Origin: Silene noctiflora
Taxonomy: Eukaryota; Streptophyta; Magnoliopsida; Caryophyllales; Caryophyllaceae
Length of the DNA stretch: 24,207 nt
Reading direction: 5' to 3'
Assembly (NCBI GenBank): GCA_009801015.1
Contig: VHZZ01005752.1
Coordinates: 49,146 to 73,352, forward strand
Positions 1 to 8,927 of the stretch are shown one piece after another (within the stretch, counting starts at the first letter, position 1; each line of letters starts with the position of its first letter). The notes beneath the pieces are model-generated. The model worked only from the letters and a program-made list of their open reading frames with translations, ran no database searches and was not told where the DNA came from. Both the position numbers and the translations under genes were made by a program.

Positions 1-678
1 AAGGCTAATCAAGTTCTTATCTATTNTATGGTGCCTATGGGCAGTTAGGAATGCCATTGTCTTCAATGGGTGTACTTTTAGCCCACATATGTTCTTTAAC
101 TTATGGCGGGACAAGGCGTATACTGCACTGACTGCTATGGATCTGAAGGATGATAAGGGGAGTTTGGAGAAAGATTTTCAAGTACCCGATAGGATCGGAT
201 CGGACTGCGCTGGACGCTTGATTTGTCGTGTTGGCACGGCTCATCAGTGTGCGATGGTTAAGCTTTACGTGGATGCAGCGTAGAAAGGTGTGGATAACGC
301 GTCGTTTGGATGGGCTGTATTCGATGGTGATGATCGCGCGATATCGAAGAAAAAAGCCAAGATCAGAGCAGAAAAGCCTATACAGGCGGAAGCTCTCGGG
401 ATCAGGAATGCTATAGCATGGGCCCGCGAGTGTAAGTTCCTACATGTTGCTGTGTTCGCTGACTGTCTGCAGGTACTTCAACAGCTTAATGACGATGAAG
501 AGGAGCACCACCTTATTCAAGGCATATTAGAAGATATCAGGGATGAGTTTAAGTTCTTTGATTGTATAAGTTTTACGTTTATTAATAGGTCTTTGAACAA
601 AGTAGCTCATGGTATAGCCCAAGAGGCTAGCCGCATGTAGTAACCTTCCTTTACTGCTGTCAAAAAAAAAAAAAAAAA
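1..678 (+). mobile_element. LINE (non-LTR retrotransposon) 3' end with poly(A) tail
   Basis: The window opens inside the second reading frame of a plant L1-type LINE. Position 2 onward reads in one frame through a W-x-x-W-x-x-R-N-x-x-x-F motif, typical of the linker between reverse transcriptase and the terminal RNase H domain, and then through an RNase H-like domain ending at 640. A short 3' UTR of about 21 bases leads directly into 17 consecutive A at 662-678, which is the expected tail of target-primed reverse transcription. The upstream target-site duplication lies outside the window, so insertion boundaries cannot be verified. The element is at least 5'-incomplete here; its length further upstream is unknown. 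Confidence 0.85.
2..640 (+). pseudogene. LINE ORF2 C-terminus, RNase H-like (RVT_3-type) domain, one in-frame stop
   Basis: This is the C-terminal part of a LINE ORF2 polyprotein; in the family the RNase H domain degrades the RNA strand of the RNA:DNA hybrid. The frame is open from position 2 to 280, is broken by TAG at 281-283, and continues in the same frame to the stop ending at 640. The part after the stop begins near DNASFGWAVFDGDD and contains the helix with the conserved Glu (QAEALGIRNAI), the core strand with the conserved Asp (HVAVFADCLQVLQQL) and a terminal helix around NKVAHGIAQEASR. The break falls in the first catalytic strand (KLYVDAA, stop, KG), where related elements usually carry a Trp or similar codon, so one TGG-to-TAG change explains it. 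The reading frame shows no frameshifts, which suggests a fairly young copy. The codon at 26-28 contains an N. Confidence 0.85.
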
Positions 679-685
679 GAAGTTC

Positions 686-755
686 ATTAAGTCCCACTCT
701 GTTCATTTTAGTTCAATTCGACTCTTTTCAGCCGAGAAGAACAAGGCGTAATACA
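686..755. repeat. Partial MITE, CCTTGTTCTTTT-end family
   Basis: The stretch ends with a sequence whose reverse complement starts GCCTTGTTCTTCTCGGCT. This closely matches the left end of the MITE at 9090 and the ends of the MITE at 4272. The interior is the TTAGTTCAATTC-type low-complexity sequence typical of that family. The left end is poorly matched, so this is a decayed or truncated copy lying directly downstream of the LINE tail. Confidence 0.5.
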
Positions 756-1236
756 TGGAACTACAATGATAATACATGCTAATTAACAAATCATACATCG
801 AATACGACCAAACCCTTTTATTATTAACTCCAAAAAGATCTTAATAGGAGGGACACTCTCCATATATACAATAATATAACTAAATGCTCCTTTGTTTTGC
901 CCCACTGAATAACATAATTACTCCGTCAGATCATTAAGATTTTGATTAACAATGTGCCTAAATAGCCATTAATACAAAAGGACAAGTAGCAAATAAGCAA
1001 GTAACACATACACCAAAGAATAAAGACCTTAAACCTCACAAAAATTACTATCGACCGTATGAATCGACACAAATTCTCATTTAAGACTGGTATTTTCATC
1101 ACTTTAAAAAAACAGATTAAATGTGGTCATTTTACTTTTTAATGACAACTGTTATAGTTTAGAAATTGCGATTTTTACATTTTATCCCGTTTTTAGCTTG
1201 TGACGAAATATGACCCGTGTTCAGCAAGACTTATAT
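756..1236. other. AT-rich intergenic sequence, no gene seen
   Basis: No reading frame with coding character. Around 1072-1105 the sequence AAATTCTCATTTAAGACTGG resembles one end of the CTTAAGAC hairpin MITE family seen at 9699, 12886 and 13836, so a solo end or truncated copy may be present. A TACTCCGTC motif lies at 919-927. Confidence 0.4.
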
Positions 1237-1454
1237 TGTAATCTGAAATGTTTTTGGTGTTAACCGGGAGTATCCCCTACCGACAGCTAGGACAATCTCC
1301 TTCGGGGTACTGAAGGCAATTTAATGGGTTGACCCCTCCCAAGTTTGGCATTTTCATTCGCAAGAGTCAGGAATCGAACCCCTGACCACTAGTTTAAGAG
1401 ATGAGAGTCCTTACCACTCACACCAGCCAACTTTGGTACTGTAATCTGAAATGT
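1237..1454 (-). mobile_element. tRNA-derived SINE with 15-bp target-site duplication
   Basis: Read on the - strand, the element body (1252-1439) has a tRNA-like head with a box A-like segment (reverse complement of 1414-1425) and an exact RNA polymerase III box B, GGTTCGATTCC (reverse complement of 1370-1380), about 35 nt apart. It ends in a short A-run (...TTAACACCAAAAA). It is flanked on both sides by the same 15-mer TGTAATCTGAAATGT at 1237-1251 and 1440-1454, the expected target-site duplication. The body is about 188 bp, a normal plant SINE size. The family resembles SINEs of Amaranthaceae but cannot be named without a library search. Box spacing alone could suggest a tRNA gene; the lack of a cloverleaf and the presence of the duplication argue for a SINE. 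Confidence 0.9.
1370..1380 (-). promoter_or_regulatory. Pol III box B of the SINE
   Basis: On the - strand this reads GGTTCGATTCC, a full match to the tRNA box B consensus GGTTCRANTCC. It is the internal promoter element that would drive SINE transcription by RNA polymerase III. Confidence 0.85.
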
Positions 1455-2704
1455 AGTGTTGATGCAATTAACAACTTGAAATGACGCAGCTAACCTATCA
1501 GCGTACTATCAAACTATGGAGTACCATATTATTATTATTTTTATTTTGTTTACCCCAAGTTTTTTTTATTTTACGTAGTCCAAAAGTGCACTTATTGGAT
1601 CCCATGCGATACCCATCTGTACAACTAATAATTGCATTATTCAATCTCCCTGTAAAAAGAAACTAAAGTGATTGATAGTTTGCTACGTGATAATCAATTA
1701 CGGAGTATATCTTTTCTTGCTTTACATACATTACCTTATTATTTTTTCATATTTTCTAATAAAAAGGTTTAAAATTTGACTATTGTATATACAATTTATG
1801 TAGCCTAGTAATCTACTCAATCAATTTATATGTGACTGGTGTTGCTACTAGAGATCGCATTTTTAGCTGACGTGATTGGAAATGGAGATTTTAGCTACGC
1901 AAAGTGAACTTAAATTAACGGACTATTTATATCATAAACTGAAAGTTTATATATATCCCGCTTGTTTTAATCATTTATTTTGTTTTAGTTAAAGTTTCTC
2001 TCACAAACAATAAAAGTTTGAATATAATGATAAGGACTGAGGGATTTGACATCAGAGATTCATTCGTTAAGGATTATAGAGTATATGAAACTATGAAAGT
2101 GTTTACATTAATAAATGTAAAATCGAAAATTTGTTGAGATGACCTGTGCTTTGTCAATTGGTTTTAAGATGAGCTTCCTTTAGACTTATAAAGACGTCTT
2201 GCTAATGCTCCTTACAAAAATCCAATACTAGCATGTAATGATTTCTTTTAATTTCATTTTGGGTTAAATGGAGCCTTAAAACTAATATGGTGTACATTGA
2301 TAAACATGATTCGTACACAATTATACGTATCATCCTTTATAACTTTATCAAGTAAACTAACTTACATCTGCATGCAGGACGTAAAACATAAATTATGAGA
2401 ATTCAGTTAGGAAGATAATTTGAAATCACGCCCTGCCTATATATGTACAAAAGGAGCAGTCTGAAGAGCAAGGATTGAAGAGCTAAAGGGGTCGGCCGCC
2501 ATGCATGTCGATCGGTCCTACGAATAATATTAACATTTCAAACCTAATTAAGTACTCCGTACTTTAATTCTTTAAATATCTTGTTTATGTACATAATCTA
2601 ACAAAATCGACCTTTTTCTGATGACTTAACACTGTAATTGGCCGTGTTAATAATTGTTGTTTTCTGCTAGTATCATTTTTTGTATGTAATGTATAATGTA
2701 TGAG
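1455..2704. other. AT-rich intergenic sequence, no gene seen
   Basis: No convincing coding frame on either strand. The dispersed 9-mer TACTCCGTA or its complement TACGGAGTA occurs at 1699-1707 and 2553-2561. A slightly GC-richer patch lies at about 2490-2520 (GGTCGGCCGCCATGCATG) without a recognisable role. Confidence 0.4.
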
Positions 2705-2880
2705 CATTGGCGGATTTAGGGGACTAGTAGTGTCGATCGCCCTGCTGAATATCAGGAATTTTGAATTTCTCAGTTAAAACTTACGAAATTTTTCAAGATT
2801 TACTTTATGGGTTATCAGATTGTCTCTATTGTAATTTTTTGCCCCCTAACTTAAAATCCTGTCTCCGCTACCGTGTATAT
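2705..2880. repeat. Decayed transposon-like segment with GGCGGA...CCGC ends
   Basis: The segment begins GGCGGATTTAGGGG and ends with CCCCCTAACTTAAAATCC...CTCCGC, an imperfect inverted pair (GGCGGA at one end, reverse complement of GCGGAG at the other, each followed by a GGGG-containing stretch). Sequences of this form are widespread near plant DNA transposon ends. A similar GGCGGATCC stretch appears near 12690. I cannot assign a superfamily and see no target duplication. Confidence 0.35.
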
Positions 2881-3836
2881 GTATGGATATTCTCCTCAAT
2901 ATACTCCGTAAAAAGCATGCATCATCATGCATGTGAGCCTTAAGAAGTGTATATAAACCTGACAGAGTACGTATTAGATTGTTAATGATTTTGTTTTTTA
3001 CACACGATCCAATTTGTAATTTTGCCTTTAATTTGTTCGCGTGACCAATTCTAATTTTTATGTTGTACACTTTTCTCTTTTGATTGGAAAATTGGTTTAA
3101 AGGTATCTTAATTAGTTGTTCGTACTAATAATATAATAAAATAGATTTTATATGATCAACCGTTTTATATCAATCCTTTGTAATATAGTACCAAAGTTAT
3201 TATATATGCATGTTTTGAAAAGCAAATGTGTGTATAAGGCGATCTTGCACAAAAATATTATAAACCAGGTTTATTAATGTTATATTTTTACATGCAGTTA
3301 TATACTACTTTTATGTTTCAGCTTGGTGGGATTGGTTGTCATCCTACCTATTTCATTATTTCAGAATACACTTATACAATATCAGCATTCAAAATATGGT
3401 TCTTAAATTTAAGATTCAAGAACTCACTCTTCAAACTCTTTTGTCACAAAACTATCTAAAATGTCTTTACAACTTATCAACTATCAACCAGCAACGAAAC
3501 CAGGATATATATTTAGGTGAAAATGTCTAAATTAGAACAAACTATTAATGTTACAACTTACAAGGTCAACTAGAAAAAAAAGTCAAAACTTAAATCTCAT
3601 CAAATTATAAGTTTTTCAATACTCGTGGGACAACCGTTCTTACTAGCCCCCTAACTCTGCCACCGATACCGAGTACCGACCCAAAATCACCTGAAACTAA
3701 GAGTTGGAGGCCCAAAAGAGGCCCGTAAATGAGGAAAGAAGAGAGAGGAGGAAGAGGGAATCAGAAAGAAAGATGGAGAACAAAGAAGAAAGGGCCAAAG
3801 GGCATACTTAGTGAAATGATTACATGAATGAATGAG

Positions 3837-3844
3837 GGTCCCAC
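3837..3844 (+). promoter_or_regulatory. GGTCCCAC, class I TCP binding motif
   Basis: Matches the class I TCP (PCF) site consensus GGNCCCAC and lies about 1.56 kb upstream of the TCP14-like start codon. With the second site 77 bases downstream it forms a pair that could allow auto- or cross-regulation by TCP proteins. Motif match only; function is inferred. Confidence 0.35.
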
Positions 3845-3913
3845 CTCATAATCTAGAGGGGTCCTCTTTTTCCATTTATTTTTTTAAAATTTAATATTTT
3901 TGACTTAGGTGTA

Positions 3914-3921
3914 GGACCCAC
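3914..3921 (+). promoter_or_regulatory. GGACCCAC, class I TCP binding motif
   Basis: Second match to GGNCCCAC, about 1.48 kb upstream of the TCP14-like gene. Motif match only. Confidence 0.35.
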
Positions 3922-4271
3922 AAGGGCCACTATTGTCTTTATGGATTGAATGATAAACAGAGCACCTCACGTGGACTCTGAACCAAAGGGGCTGTTAAAG
4001 TATATGCACACAGCCCTTCCCATTTACTTACCCAGTTACCACCCAATTACCCATATCCAATGCTCATTTTACACAATTTTTTACAAAAAAAACTTGTCAG
4101 AAAATTCTTTTGTAGTATCATATTATTATTTTTATTATTGTTAGAGTTAATTTAAAAGTTATCTTTTCTATAATACTTTTTTTGGAAATTATGTCTTTAT
4201 AAATTGTCCCTTTAAACCATTGTACAATAGATAAATATTACTCCAAATTCCGTACTAATTTTGAAGAGTAA

Positions 4272-4446
4272 GACCCTATTCTTTTGGATTCAAATTGACT
4301 GAATAAAAAAGAACTAAATTTATAAGACATAAATAACTGATCTGAACTAAACTAAACTAAACCAAACCGTTGACTAAATTAAACTGAATGGATCTAAACT
4401 AAACTAAACCTTAGAAGAACTTAAATTAATTTCAAAAGAATGAGGT
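4272..4446. mobile_element. MITE, about 175 bp, CCTATTCTTTT terminal inverted repeats
   Basis: The left end GACCCTATTCTTTTGG pairs with the right end, whose reverse complement reads ACCTCATTCTTTTGAAATT, giving inverted termini of about 22 bp with a few mismatches. The interior is made of repeated AACTAAACT-type sequence. The same ends are found at 9090-9271 and, degraded, at 686-755. No clear target-site duplication could be defined, so the superfamily is open. Confidence 0.65.
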
Positions 4447-4756
4447 ATAAGTCGTTTTTCAATGAATATTAACTATAAATTGTTTTAACTATCTGTTATA
4501 AGGTCATTGATACATAGAAATCATTTAGGATTGATTTACATCAAAGAATGAATTTTCGTATTTGACAAAATTAGGTTTTAGAACGACCATTATATAAAGG
4601 CACGTGTTTTGAAAAGAAAAATAGTAAATTAACTCTTACTAAGTAATTGCCATTATTATTACTAGCTATTATTATTATTATTACAATAATATTGTAGTGT
4701 TGTTAAGTTCTTCATGATTTATTGTATATGACGGTTATACAATGTGACGGTTCCTT

Positions 4757-4766
4757 TATATAAATA
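4757..4766 (+). promoter_or_regulatory. Possible TATA box upstream of the TCP gene
   Basis: TATATAAATA is a good TATA-box match on the coding strand, but it lies about 640 bases before the start codon. Using it would imply a leader of roughly 600 nt. The region is AT-rich, so chance matches are likely. Confidence 0.25.
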
Positions 4767-4974
4767 AGACTCATTAATTAACTGTAATAAATAAATAATA
4801 AATAATTTTTTTTTTTTTAAAATGACCGTTTTATATGTGAGGCCGTCTTATTTTAAAATGTTGAATTTGTGTAATTTTTAAAGAAATAGACACTTGAAAG
4901 TCCATTAGCACCCAACAACAAATAAAGTAATTTACTTTTAAAAATGTTTGCTTTTTAAAGCTTAATCTCCGTAA

Positions 4975-5081
4975 TAATTCCCACTCATAACTTTCCTCCT
5001 CAAAGCTGTTCTTAATTTCTTCCCTCTCCTTATCATCACCTCTCACCTCTAAATTCTCCAAAAAAAAAAAAAAAAAAAAAA
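4975..5081 (+). other. Pyrimidine-rich leader segment followed by a 22-A tract
   Basis: From about 4975 to 5060 the + strand is rich in CT (for example TTCTTCCCTCTCC and CACCTCTAAATTCTCC), as is common around plant transcription starts and in 5' leaders. It is followed by an A homopolymer at 5060-5081. This suggests transcription of the TCP mRNA begins in or before this stretch; the start site cannot be fixed from sequence alone. Confidence 0.35.
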
Positions 5082-5246
5082 CATATTTGAAAGTTTGAGT
5101 GAGATTCATAGATATAAGTAGTTTGATCCCCATAGACCCACCATCCCACAAAAATAAGCCTCTTTAAACCCTAAACCTCCTTACTCTCACTTTTTTTGAA
5201 TTCCCCCCTTCTTACTTTGGCTAATTACCCATATCATATCCCTAAG

Positions 5247-5267
5247 ATGATGATGCAACTAGAATAA
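5247..5267 (+). CDS. Upstream ORF 1 in the TCP leader (6 codons)
   Basis: Three consecutive ATG codons open a tiny frame encoding MMMQLE before TAA at 5265-5267. It lies 135 bases before the main start. If this stretch is in the mRNA leader it could reduce translation of the TCP protein. No peptide conservation can be judged from one sequence. Confidence 0.3.
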   Translation: MMMQLE

Positions 5268-5280
5268 TAATCTAAGAAAT

Positions 5281-5298
5281 ATGGGGAAATCATCATAA
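5281..5298 (+). CDS. Upstream ORF 2 in the TCP leader (5 codons)
   Basis: ATG at 5281 opens a frame encoding MGKSS, ending with TAA at 5296-5298. It lies 14 bases downstream of the first uORF and 104 bases before the main start codon, a spacing that would allow re-initiation. Confidence 0.3.
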
Positions 5299-5402
5299 AT
5301 TATCATTTCATAATTCAAAATTCATCATTTTGTGTTATTATTCAAGTTATTAGTTCCTTTGTACAAGTATTATTGATAGGTTATTTTGAAAAAAAGAAGA
5401 AG

Positions 5403-6755
5403 ATGGATGGAGGGGATAATCACCACCATCATCACCACCACCACAGCGAACTTCAACAACACCAACATCGACCCAACTTCCCGTTCCAGCTTCTAGAAAA
5501 GAAGGAAGAGGAAGCGTGCTCGAGTTCAACCCCGTACCCTTCTTTGGCAATCTCATCCTCCAGCCTCGGCCCGTCCACCTCAACACCCCAGCCTCAGCTT
5601 CAAATAGCTGAGACGGGTGGTGCATCCGACTCAGCTGGAACACCTGGGTCAAAGAAGCCCGCCCCAAAACGGGCTTCAACTAAAGACCGACACACAAAGG
5701 TGGACGGGCGAGGCAGGAGGATAAGAATGCCTGCGCTATGCGCAGCTCGGGTGTTCCAGCTTACTCGTGAATTAGGTCATAAATCAGATGGAGAAACTAT
5801 TGAATGGCTTCTCCAACAAGCTGAACCAGCTGTTATAGCTGCCACAGGTACAGGTACTATCCCAGCAAACTTTACCTCGCTCAACATCTCATTACGTAGC
5901 TCCGGCTCGTCGCTTTCAATCCCGTCTCAGCTTCGCTCTTCGCCGTCTTACTTCAGTCCCAACTTCACCACAGCCGCTTCTCGCCGTAACTTTTTTACCG
6001 GAATTGGGTTATCTTCGGATACTCCTCCCCCTTCTTCTGCACTACTAAATTTCCAAACCGCGACTCTAAATCTAAACCCCGGACTTCTCCAAGCAAAACA
6101 TGAGTACCGAGATACTACGAGTAACGACAACAATAATCATGCTCATGCTCATGCTCATACTCATACTCATAATCCGAATCAAAACCATAACCATAACCAT
6201 AATAGTCAGCATATAGACATGTCCGAGACAGGAGAAGACAGCAGTGGCGGAGGCAGTGGAAGTAGAAAACGACGGTTAGAAGCGGAGATGGCGGCGACAG
6301 GAGCGGGAGGAGGGTATGGCCAAATTCCGGCAGCCAACTTTTGGATGGTTACAAACAGTGGGACCCATCAAGCTGCAGTAATGGGAGGAGTGGACCCAAT
6401 TTGGACAATTCCATCAGTGAGTAATAGTACAGCTGGATTGTATAGAGGGAATGTACCAAGTGGACTACATTTCATGAATTTTCCAACTCCTATGAGTATG
6501 GCCCTACTGCCAAATCAGCAAATGGGTCCTATAATGGGCGGTCTTGGTGGTGGTGGCGGTAATGGTGGTAGTGGCGTTGGTGGTGGTGGGAATAATTTAG
6601 GGTCCAGTGAGGGGCATTTGGGTCTCCTCACTGGACTCAACCAGTATCGGACTGGGATGTCCGATTCCCAAGCTAGTGGGTCTCATGGCGGCGGTGGTGG
6701 TGGTGGAGGTGATGATCGACATGATACGACAAGTCATCATAGTCATCATTCCTAG
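5403..6755 (+). CDS. TCP14: Class I TCP transcription factor, TCP14-like (intronless, 450 aa)
   Basis: This is a plant-specific nuclear transcription factor of the TCP class I (PCF) group. The family binds GGNCCCAC-type sites as dimers and promotes cell proliferation and growth; TCP14 is also known for roles in germination, internode growth and as a hub in immune signalling. The start is the ATG at 5403: the frame is open further upstream but has no ATG there, and the leader contains unrelated uORFs. Residues 7-14 are eight His. The TCP domain spans about 90-150: basic region [19 protein letters not shown], then helix-loop-helix with the class I Cys at 113 ([11 protein letters not shown]) and [20 protein letters not shown]. 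Immediately after comes [19 protein letters not shown], a hallmark of the TCP8/14/15/22/23 branch. The C-terminal blocks FWMV (313-316), DPIWTIPS (331-338), [20 protein letters not shown] and LTGLNQY...SDSQASGS match TCP14 best. His/Asn-rich and Gly-rich low-complexity regions lie between them. No intron, frameshift or truncation is seen. The TCP14 versus TCP15/TCP8 orthology is from remembered motifs, so the symbol is a best match. Confidence 0.93.
   Translation: MDGGDNHHHHHHHHSELQQHQHRPNFPFQLLEKKEEEACSSSTPYPSLAISSSSLGPSTSTPQPQLQIAETGGASDSAGTPGSKKPAPKRASTKDRHTKVDGRGRRIRMPALCAARVFQLTRELGHKSDGETIEWLLQQAEPAVIAATGTGTIPANFTSLNISLRSSGSSLSIPSQLRSSPSYFSPNFTTAASRRNFFTGIGLSSDTPPPSSALLNFQTATLNLNPGLLQAKHEYRDTTSNDNNNHAHAHAHTHTHNPNQNHNHNHNSQHIDMSETGEDSSGGGSGSRKRRLEAEMAATGAGGGYGQIPAANFWMVTNSGTHQAAVMGGVDPIWTIPSVSNSTAGLYRGNVPSGLHFMNFPTPMSMALLPNQQMGPIMGGLGGGGGNGGSGVGGGGNNLGSSEGHLGLLTGLNQYRTGMSDSQASGSHGGGGGGGGDDRHDTTSHHSHHS
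6138..6203 (+). repeat. In-frame microsatellite encoding alternating His-Ala / His-Thr / Asn-His
   Basis: Tandem CATGCT, CATACT and AACCAT hexamers encode residues 246-267 of the TCP protein as alternating HA, HT and NH dipeptides. A repeat of this kind is prone to length change and probably varies between alleles without affecting the DNA-binding domain. Confidence 0.8.
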
Positions 6756-7590
6756 AGGTTAATCACTCACTATGAGAGTACCTACGACGAGTGGATTAAT
6801 TATTATTGCCGACAGTGAACACCCGGGTTAATAGTAGTAAATTGGGCATAAGTGTGAACTATCAACATTGGACTGTTACTACAAGTGTAACTATTGTGAA
6901 TCACCAAGGTACACCACTTGAAAAAGAAGCAATCAAGCAATTCAAGCAAAATATTATCATGGCCATTGGTTGCACACGTGAGGTTTGGATTTAATTTTGA
7001 TTATTTTTTTAAGATTTATTTTTTTGAAATTTTGATTTTGTTTTAAGTGTGATTATAATATAATTATTGAAGGGTTTAGGGTTTGATAAAAAAAAAAGGC
7101 AAATTATTTAACATTTGTCCTTTTAATTAAGTGTTTTTTTTTTTCTTCTGTGCGTGACAACCGTATTTATGTTTAAGACGAAAGGAAAAAAAATTGTTTG
7201 ATCATCGGCTACCTCCTTAATTCATGTAATTTTTGACCCCTCCACTACTAAATAATAGTTATCATTGTTTGTGCAATACATTCTAAAGGGAAACTTTGTA
7301 AGTTATATAGTGGTCCTTTAATATTTATTTACATTTTATTTTGAAGATGACCAATAATCTCGAATTATGGCTTTTTGTAAGAGATGGTCCAAACTTGCTA
7401 TGTGAAGCTCTTATCAATTTAATAGCCTCAATCTATATACATTTACAGCACATCCTAGACTATATACTAGTCAAAGTTAGCCACATTAGTTCATGAAAGC
7501 AACTATACTATCAAAATTTATATTGGATCAAATGTTCACTAAAAATGTTTTATAAATTTATTAGTGTGTAGTCATTTTGTGTGCATCAAA
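6756..7590 (+). other. TCP 3' UTR and AT-rich downstream sequence, no gene seen
   Basis: The 3' untranslated region starts at 6756. A short open frame at about 6806-6994 has no ATG start and no family resemblance, so I treat it as untranslated. No clear AATAAA signal is seen close by; the transcript probably ends within the T-rich stretch at about 7000-7150. The remainder is AT-rich without features. Confidence 0.4.
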
Positions 7591-8330
7591 TAAGATTTGG
7601 TATCATCGTCAACATATTCGAAAGTAAGAAGCTCATTATTGCAATATAATCAAAGCTAAATAAATGATCGAGAGTCCGAGACGGAGAGATTATTTAATTA
7701 TGCTAATTATTTTTTGTAGAAAGAGGATCATAAGACAATTGTGAAGATGATGAGTTTTGAAATTTGTTATGTAACTAACCTCACTTGTTAATTCATTTTA
7801 AGATCCTATTATTTTAAACTTTATTTCAGCTCTATTTTACTATCTTGTTATTTTATGTTTATTAGTTAAGATTTGATTCTATGGTTAACATATTAGAGAA
7901 TGAGAACTTCATTCATTATTTGAACTTCATATATTAGAGAGTAGGAATTTCATTTTTTTGATTATGTTAATTCTTTTGGTACAAAGGGGATTGTAAGACA
8001 GTTGTAAAGGTGATGAGTTGTGAATCCCGATAATAATGTTATCGCTTATATAATCTCACTTTCTAAATCATTTTAAGATCCTTATATTTTAAACTTTATT
8101 TCAGCTCAATTTCACTAGCTATTCGTTTTGTATTAATCAATTAAGATTTGGTGTCATGGTAGTAAGAACATTATTATTTGATTATGCTAATTATTTTTGT
8201 ACAAATGGTATCGTAAGACAGTTGTGAAGGTGATGAGTTTTGAACTCTGGTCACAATGTTATTTATTATATAGTTTAACTAGCTGAGGCATTTTAAGGCC
8301 TGATTATTTTATAATTATTTCAGCACGACT
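7590..8330. repeat. Diverged tandem repeat, about three units of 220-263 bp
   Basis: A unit beginning ATTATGCTAATTATTTTT recurs at 7698, 7961 and 8181. Each unit continues through a GTAAGACAGTTGTGAAGG-like block, GATGAGTTTTGAA, a CATTTTAAGATCCT block, TTTTAAACTTTATTTCAGCTC, and then TTAAGATTTGGT.TCATGGT. The tail of a further unit (AAGATTTGGTATCATCGTCAACATATT) precedes the first at about 7590-7650. Spacings of 263 and 220 bases show indels between units. The units are clearly homologous yet heavily diverged, so this is an old array. No coding capacity is visible. Confidence 0.75.
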
Positions 8331-8927
8331 CGAATCTTATAACTTCGGTTCATTTCAGTTCATTTCTATCTTTCTTTCAGTTTAGGACTTGAAGTAATTT
8401 AGCTTAGTTCAGGTATTATAAGTTCGTTTTAGTTTTAAACCCAGCCTTAATTGTTTTCGGAGAAGTAAAAATAGTGTCATTTTGTACTATAAATGTTATT
8501 CCTAAGTAAAAATATTCAACTTTACCCTTGTAGCAAAAATATTTCCAGTAAACACAGATACACAATGCTCTATTTGAGGTACAAATTTTACTGCATTGAG
8601 TATTTGAATCCCTATTATTTGTGGTAAAAAATAAAAAGTGTACCAGCAGGGCAGCAGGTTTGAGTTGGTGGGTTGATTTGTACAGTGCAGTAAATCAATC
8701 ACACGTTTACATCAAACACCATATGATATCTTTCACAAACGGGTAAAATAGGACGGGTCAGGACCCACACCTTATCAGTTCCAGGTATTGGTCAGATTAT
8801 TAGGCCCCACCTACTGGTCTTCGTCTTAACCGATGTACATTGTCACTGACAAATAGGTGAATCATTCTTCCTTTTACTTTTTACGAAAATTTTAAATCAT
8901 CAAGTAAAAAATGGATGGAAATGGTTG
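8331..8927. other. AT-rich intergenic sequence with two TCP-type motifs
   Basis: No gene is supported. The first part (to about 8460) contains CATTTCAGTTCATTTC-type sequence like the interior of the CCTATTCTTTT MITE family. Class I TCP motifs are at 8761-8768 (GGACCCAC) and 8803-8810 (GGCCCCAC). Confidence 0.4.
8761..8810 (+). promoter_or_regulatory. Pair of class I TCP motifs (GGACCCAC, GGCCCCAC)
   Basis: Both 8761-8768 and 8803-8810 fit GGNCCCAC. They lie about 2 kb downstream of the TCP gene and far from any other recognised gene, so a regulatory role is speculative. Confidence 0.25.

Larger units (their letters stand above)
2881..4270. other. AT-rich intergenic / distal TCP upstream region
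   Basis: No gene is supported. A third TACTCCGTA motif is at 2902-2910. A nearly pure purine tract (GA-rich) runs from about 3720 to 3803. Two GGNCCCAC motifs follow at 3837 and 3914. The rest is AT-rich low-complexity DNA. Confidence 0.4.

Noticed and set aside
1370..1425. tRNA gene suggested by a perfect box B
   Set aside because: No cloverleaf can be formed, and the flanking 15-bp duplication shows it is a SINE head.
4831..5151. 106-codon frame on the - strand upstream of the TCP gene
   Set aside because: It contains a poly-Phe stretch made by the A-tract at 5060-5081 and has no domain resemblance; the region is the TCP leader.
5350..6133. Minus-strand frames opposite the TCP gene
   Set aside because: Antisense shadows of the clearly conserved TCP coding sequence.
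6806..6994. 62-codon frame after the TCP stop
   Set aside because: No ATG start, no recognisable family, and its position fits the 3' UTR.
7590..8330. CRISPR-like array or coding tandem repeats
   Set aside because: Units are long, diverged and contiguous without unique spacers, in a plant genome, and they have no open frame.
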